From positions 124,001 to 188,000 of the forward strand of contig NZ_FWZT01000008.1 in assembly GCF_900177345.1 (NCBI RefSeq): a stretch of 64,000 bases of DNA. Direction: 5' to 3'. A program made the position numbers and the translations under genes. Positions 61,493 through 64,000 of the stretch are shown piece after piece. The stretch comes from Pseudobacteriovorax antillogorgiicola. Its GTDB lineage: Bacteria; Bdellovibrionota_B; Oligoflexia; Oligoflexales; Oligoflexaceae. Position 1 is the first letter of the stretch, and every line of letters starts with the position of its first letter. The notes under the pieces were generated by a model that was not told where the DNA came from, made no database searches, and saw nothing but the letters and a program-made list of their open reading frames with translations.

Positions 61493-62593
61493 ATGAAAAT
61501 ACTTTTATTCACACTTTCAATTTTAAGTCTAGGCTCCTGCACGGATCAGCAGTTAACTGGTGGAGCTATCGAAGAAAAGAGCCGAGATACGGCGCAGGCT
61601 GAGCAGGCTTCCGATAGTCCGCCGATCTCAGAGCCAGTGATGGTAGCTGGGGCGTTTCTATATTGTGCGGTGGACGCGGATATGGCAGCTGAAGAAGGTT
61701 TATCACCAGTGGGATGTGCCGTACAGCAGGCTGGAATCAAGGTGAATCTTCCACTAGATCAACTTCAGGTGAACCACGAAGTAAGGGCGAATGAACAGGT
61801 AGTCGCAGTTGATGGCTTTCAAACTGAGCCTGATACTAGCATTTGGCATTGGTCCTTCAGGATGGAAGCCAGCCTAGTTGCGGAAAGCGTCGTAGCTCTT
61901 TCACTCAGCTCCGAATCACTCAATTGGAATTATCAATACGAATCGCGAATTGCTAGTTCTCTCACTACCGTACCCGATTTAGTCATTTCGTTCAATGGAC
62001 CGCAATTAACGGAAAGCACGACTGGACTGGTTGATGGTCACTTCGATCTTGATACTTCGGTAGAAATTTATGGTTTCGATGAAGGAAGCAGCTCCGGGCA
62101 CGTTCACGAGTTCGATAAGAAGAATCAGCTGAATGGAGCTGATATGTTTAACCTCACAGATAAGGGTTTGCTGTCGATTCAGGCAGCTATCGAACCGGAT
62201 GTACCGTTCAAACTTTTGGTTGTGAACGAAAGCCTCTCCCCTGGGGTAGGGGTTACACTGAATGGGTCGTCTATCGCGGTAGCTGATTTTAACCGATATG
62301 TAAGTCCTCAGAAGTTTACGTTAACCGCTCCGCAAAGCGACGAGGCCATCCTACTGACAGAGTTAAAGATTGCCATCGAAATCGACGCGATAGTTAAACG
62401 CCGCTTGGTCGCATCAACCACTGACTGTGTACGCAAGAATCGTGCTGGACCAAATGGAGAGTATCGCAATGGTGCACTTACCTTGCAAGCTATAAGTTTG
62501 GAGGGCAGAATCGATCCACAGACGGGAGCTGCTAAGGAAGGACTTTTGTGGGAAGCAACTGTATTCTCTCATGAAGCAGAGTGTCTTCAATAG
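61493..62593 (+). CDS. lipoprotein of unknown function (366 aa)
   Basis: ATG 61493 begins a lipoprotein signal (MKILLFTLSILSLGSC, lipobox LGSC). The mature part is beta-rich and repetitive in style (GIKVNLPLDQLQVNHEVRAN, VDGFQTEPDTSIWHWSF, FEIYGF-like turns), with Cys residues (FLYCAVDADM, VGCAVQQ, TDCVRKNRAG, AECLQ) that could pair. No family recognised. The best ribosome-site-to-ATG spacing actually belongs to an out-of-frame ATG at 61480, so translation start is uncertain even though the signal peptide is clear. Confidence 0.75.
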   Translation: MKILLFTLSILSLGSCTDQQLTGGAIEEKSRDTAQAEQASDSPPISEPVMVAGAFLYCAVDADMAAEEGLSPVGCAVQQAGIKVNLPLDQLQVNHEVRANEQVVAVDGFQTEPDTSIWHWSFRMEASLVAESVVALSLSSESLNWNYQYESRIASSLTTVPDLVISFNGPQLTESTTGLVDGHFDLDTSVEIYGFDEGSSSGHVHEFDKKNQLNGADMFNLTDKGLLSIQAAIEPDVPFKLLVVNESLSPGVGVTLNGSSIAVADFNRYVSPQKFTLTAPQSDEAILLTELKIAIEIDAIVKRRLVASTTDCVRKNRAGPNGEYRNGALTLQAISLEGRIDPQTGAAKEGLLWEATVFSHEAECLQ

Positions 62594-62617
62594 CTCCCAA
62601 GACTAAAGGTATCAAAA

Positions 62618-62650
62618 AAACCTCCTGCCTCTGAAGCAAGCAGGAGGTTT
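62618..62650 (-). terminator. strong terminator for the minus-strand gene; may act on both strands
   Basis: AAACCTCCTGC (62618-62628) and GCAGGAGGTTT (62640-62650) form a perfect 11-bp stem with an 11-nt loop. On the minus strand it is followed by a run of seven U residues (A-run at 62614-62620), just after the stop of the phospholipase-D-like gene at 62656. For the plus-strand lipoprotein gene it lies 25 nt after its stop and offers a shorter U-tract. Confidence 0.9.
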
Positions 62651-62655
62651 CAATC

Positions 62656-64000
62656 TTATCGACTGCAGTACCGGTTTCTTTCAGGGTACTTTCTGAAATC
62701 CTCACTATTGATAAGCGGGCAATTGTTATAGATCAACCGTTTCAGAGCATTTACTTCTTCATACTCTAAAGCCATATCCTCAAATACAATAGGAAAGCTC
62801 TCTTGGGTTTCAATTTGAGCACGAACCTCACTTAACTTAGCTCGATTACGATCCCACATAAAGGCGAAGTTTTCTGTGAAATCATCGACCATTTCCGGAT
62901 ATCTTTTACGCTCGAAGATGATGATATTTTCCATGGTGTTGTGCTCAGCATTGTCAGAGAAGTTAAAACTCCCCGTAACCACAGTTTGATTATCGACAAT
63001 CAGGTACTTGTGATGCATCTGTGGGGCATATGAGTAGTGCCAGCGATATGCATATGTCTTAAAGCGGAGATCAATTCCTGATTGGGAGACATCGTAACTG
63101 TAATAGTAGCCACTATCATAACAGTCTTGGCGTTTTGCCTCACTTGTCGCATCTTCCACACATTTTTGCTGCTTAGCTTTTTGAGTTCGATCGTAGCTAG
63201 CAGAGATATACTCTTGGTTATCAAGTAGGATCTGGATATTCAGATTCGGATTCTTGGCTTTAGCATTCATTAGGGCTGTTGAGATTGGAAAAGAGCGAAG
63301 GTGGCCTGTAGCAACTTTAATGGAACTCGTTGCGCTTTCAATCACTTCAACGATTTCGTTGCTAACTGTATCCCGTTGGCGAATAGTCGTGAAACCTTTG
63401 CCATAACGGTTCTCAAAGACTTTGAAGTTTGCAGAAGTAAAGTGGGAGTTGAACCCAAGCTCATCGAGCTCTTCGTCATCTAACGGCGATTCTAGTAGCG
63501 GCTCAAAGGATATATCGAAGTCAAAGCTTTCCCAAACAAAGTCACGAGAGTTTTGCCACAAGAAATCGAATTCTCTGCGATAGCTGTCGATTAGAGGAAC
63601 GTTGCCACGAACGAAGACAGTGTTTTCATCGAACTTAGTCGCTGCTGAACTCGTCCAGTTAGCGCTACCCGTGATGAGCTTGGGCTTGATCACGCTATCG
63701 GCACCTCGTCCATCGATTACTGCGAATTTGTGGTGCATGATTTTATTAATGTAGCGTACGTCAATACCGATGGACTCTAATTTTGCAGAGAAGCTGTTTT
63801 CCGGTTTTTTGCGGTCAGCATTGGCTTTTTCGAACAAAAAGCGGATACGCACGTTGCGCTCTTTAGCGCGTTCTAAGGCGTCGAAAATATCTGCTGATGT
63901 TTCTCGCATGCTATACATCGCTATGTCTATGGAGGATTGGGCATCATCAATCCACTGGCGGGCAACTGCCAAATGACTATCTTCTATGGGCTGCGGAGAA
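62656..64000 (-). CDS. phospholipase D family protein (5' end outside window)
   Basis: The frame is open from the stop at 62656 to the window edge, giving at least 447 residues. The first possible start in the window (TTG at 63972) has no ribosome site and the frame continues upstream, so the gene is cut. It has two HKD-type domains of the PLD superfamily. First: MHHKFAVIDGRGADS with the following TGSANWTSS. Second: MHHKYLIVDNQTVVTGSFNF followed by 'DNAEHNTMEN'. Both His and Lys of each HxKx4D motif are present. Cys-rich stretches (QQKCVEDATSEAKRQDC, NNCPLINSE...RNRYCSR) suggest an exported, disulfide-bearing enzyme. The substrate could be phospholipid or nucleic acid. A strong terminator follows. 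Confidence 0.9.
   Translation of the reverse strand, partial: SPQPIEDSHLAVARQWIDDAQSSIDIAMYSMRETSADIFDALERAKERNVRIRFLFEKANADRKKPENSFSAKLESIGIDVRYINKIMHHKFAVIDGRGADSVIKPKLITGSANWTSSAATKFDENTVFVRGNVPLIDSYRREFDFLWQNSRDFVWESFDFDISFEPLLESPLDDEELDELGFNSHFTSANFKVFENRYGKGFTTIRQRDTVSNEIVEVIESATSSIKVATGHLRSFPISTALMNAKAKNPNLNIQILLDNQEYISASYDRTQKAKQQKCVEDATSEAKRQDCYDSGYYYSYDVSQSGIDLRFKTYAYRWHYSYAPQMHHKYLIVDNQTVVTGSFNFSDNAEHNTMENIIIFERKRYPEMVDDFTENFAFMWDRNRAKLSEVRAQIETQESFPIVFEDMALEYEEVNALKRLIYNNCPLINSEDFRKYPERNRYCSR

Noticed and set aside
62618-62650. Inverted repeat considered as an attachment site or mobile-element end
   Set aside because: The stem, the adjoining seven-base U-tract on the minus strand and its place between convergent genes fit a terminator; no second copy or integrase was seen.
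1-64000. tRNA, rRNA, CRISPR arrays and insertion sequences
   Set aside because: No cloverleaf with a T-loop GTTCRA pattern, no rRNA-like sequence, no regularly spaced repeats and no transposase were noticed in either strand.

Overview
The window looks like chromosomal DNA of a free-living Gram-negative bacterium. It encodes outer-membrane beta-barrels (a LamB-like porin and a TonB-dependent receptor), many lipobox lipoproteins, periplasmic c-type haem proteins, a CPA2/Kef potassium efflux pair and BipA. It is rich in two-component proteins: two 7TM-DISM sensor kinases with Hpt and CheA-like ATPase domains, a hybrid kinase, and two receiver-TPR proteins. Together with the many large lipoproteins of unknown function, this suggests Bdellovibrionota/Oligoflexia (Pseudobacteriovorax-like). 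That placement is an inference from gene style, not from a marker gene. No rRNA, tRNA, CRISPR array, transposase or integrase was seen.

Layout. 0-9.6 kb: a TetR regulator (cut by the window edge) overlapping an acyl-CoA dehydrogenase, an extended SDR, a LamB-like porin, a stand-alone FEN-type 5'-3' exonuclease, an EamA transporter and the first DISM-Hpt kinase. 9.6-25 kb: a receiver-TPR protein translationally coupled to a small DUF2007-like protein, a five-module lipoprotein, a double-domain universal stress protein, a TonB receptor preceded by a possible structured RNA, the second DISM-Hpt kinase, and a convergent DUF748/AsmA-like protein that shares a CTAG stop overlap with it.

25.2-32.9 kb is the most unusual part. 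A 1380-residue exported protein carries five FG-GAP-like calcium repeats, coiled coils and a complete trypsin-like triad. One nucleotide after it starts a 677-residue exported protein with the architecture of a polymorphic toxin: a signal peptide, an alpha-helical body, a glycine-rich hydrophobic pretoxin segment and a short charged C-terminal domain. Nine nucleotides later comes a 125-residue protein with no export signal that looks like an immunity protein. Downstream lie a small antisense ORF, a gene without a start codon, and a small exported protein ending in an ART-like stretch. This is read as a toxin/immunity locus with a built-in secreted protease and decayed accessory cassettes.

33-45.4 kb: a DEDD exonuclease, a DUF4382 lipoprotein, an orphan rho-independent terminator that suggests a small RNA, a HTH-only LuxR protein coupled to a small lipoprotein, a GH13 alpha-amylase with CBM20, an ankyrin protein, a six-haem lipoprotein, a hybrid kinase, and the overlapping Kef antiporter and KefF/G-like oxidoreductase genes.

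45.6-64 kb: an M1 aminopeptidase paired with a DUF6702 protein, BipA, two haem lipoproteins flanking a calcineurin-like phosphoesterase, a lipoprotein with two LamG-like domains, the second receiver-TPR protein, a PstS-like protein, a lipoprotein, and a phospholipase-D-family protein cut by the right edge. Many start codons were moved inward from the longest reading frame, because a Shine-Dalgarno sequence and a clean signal peptide both support the inner start.
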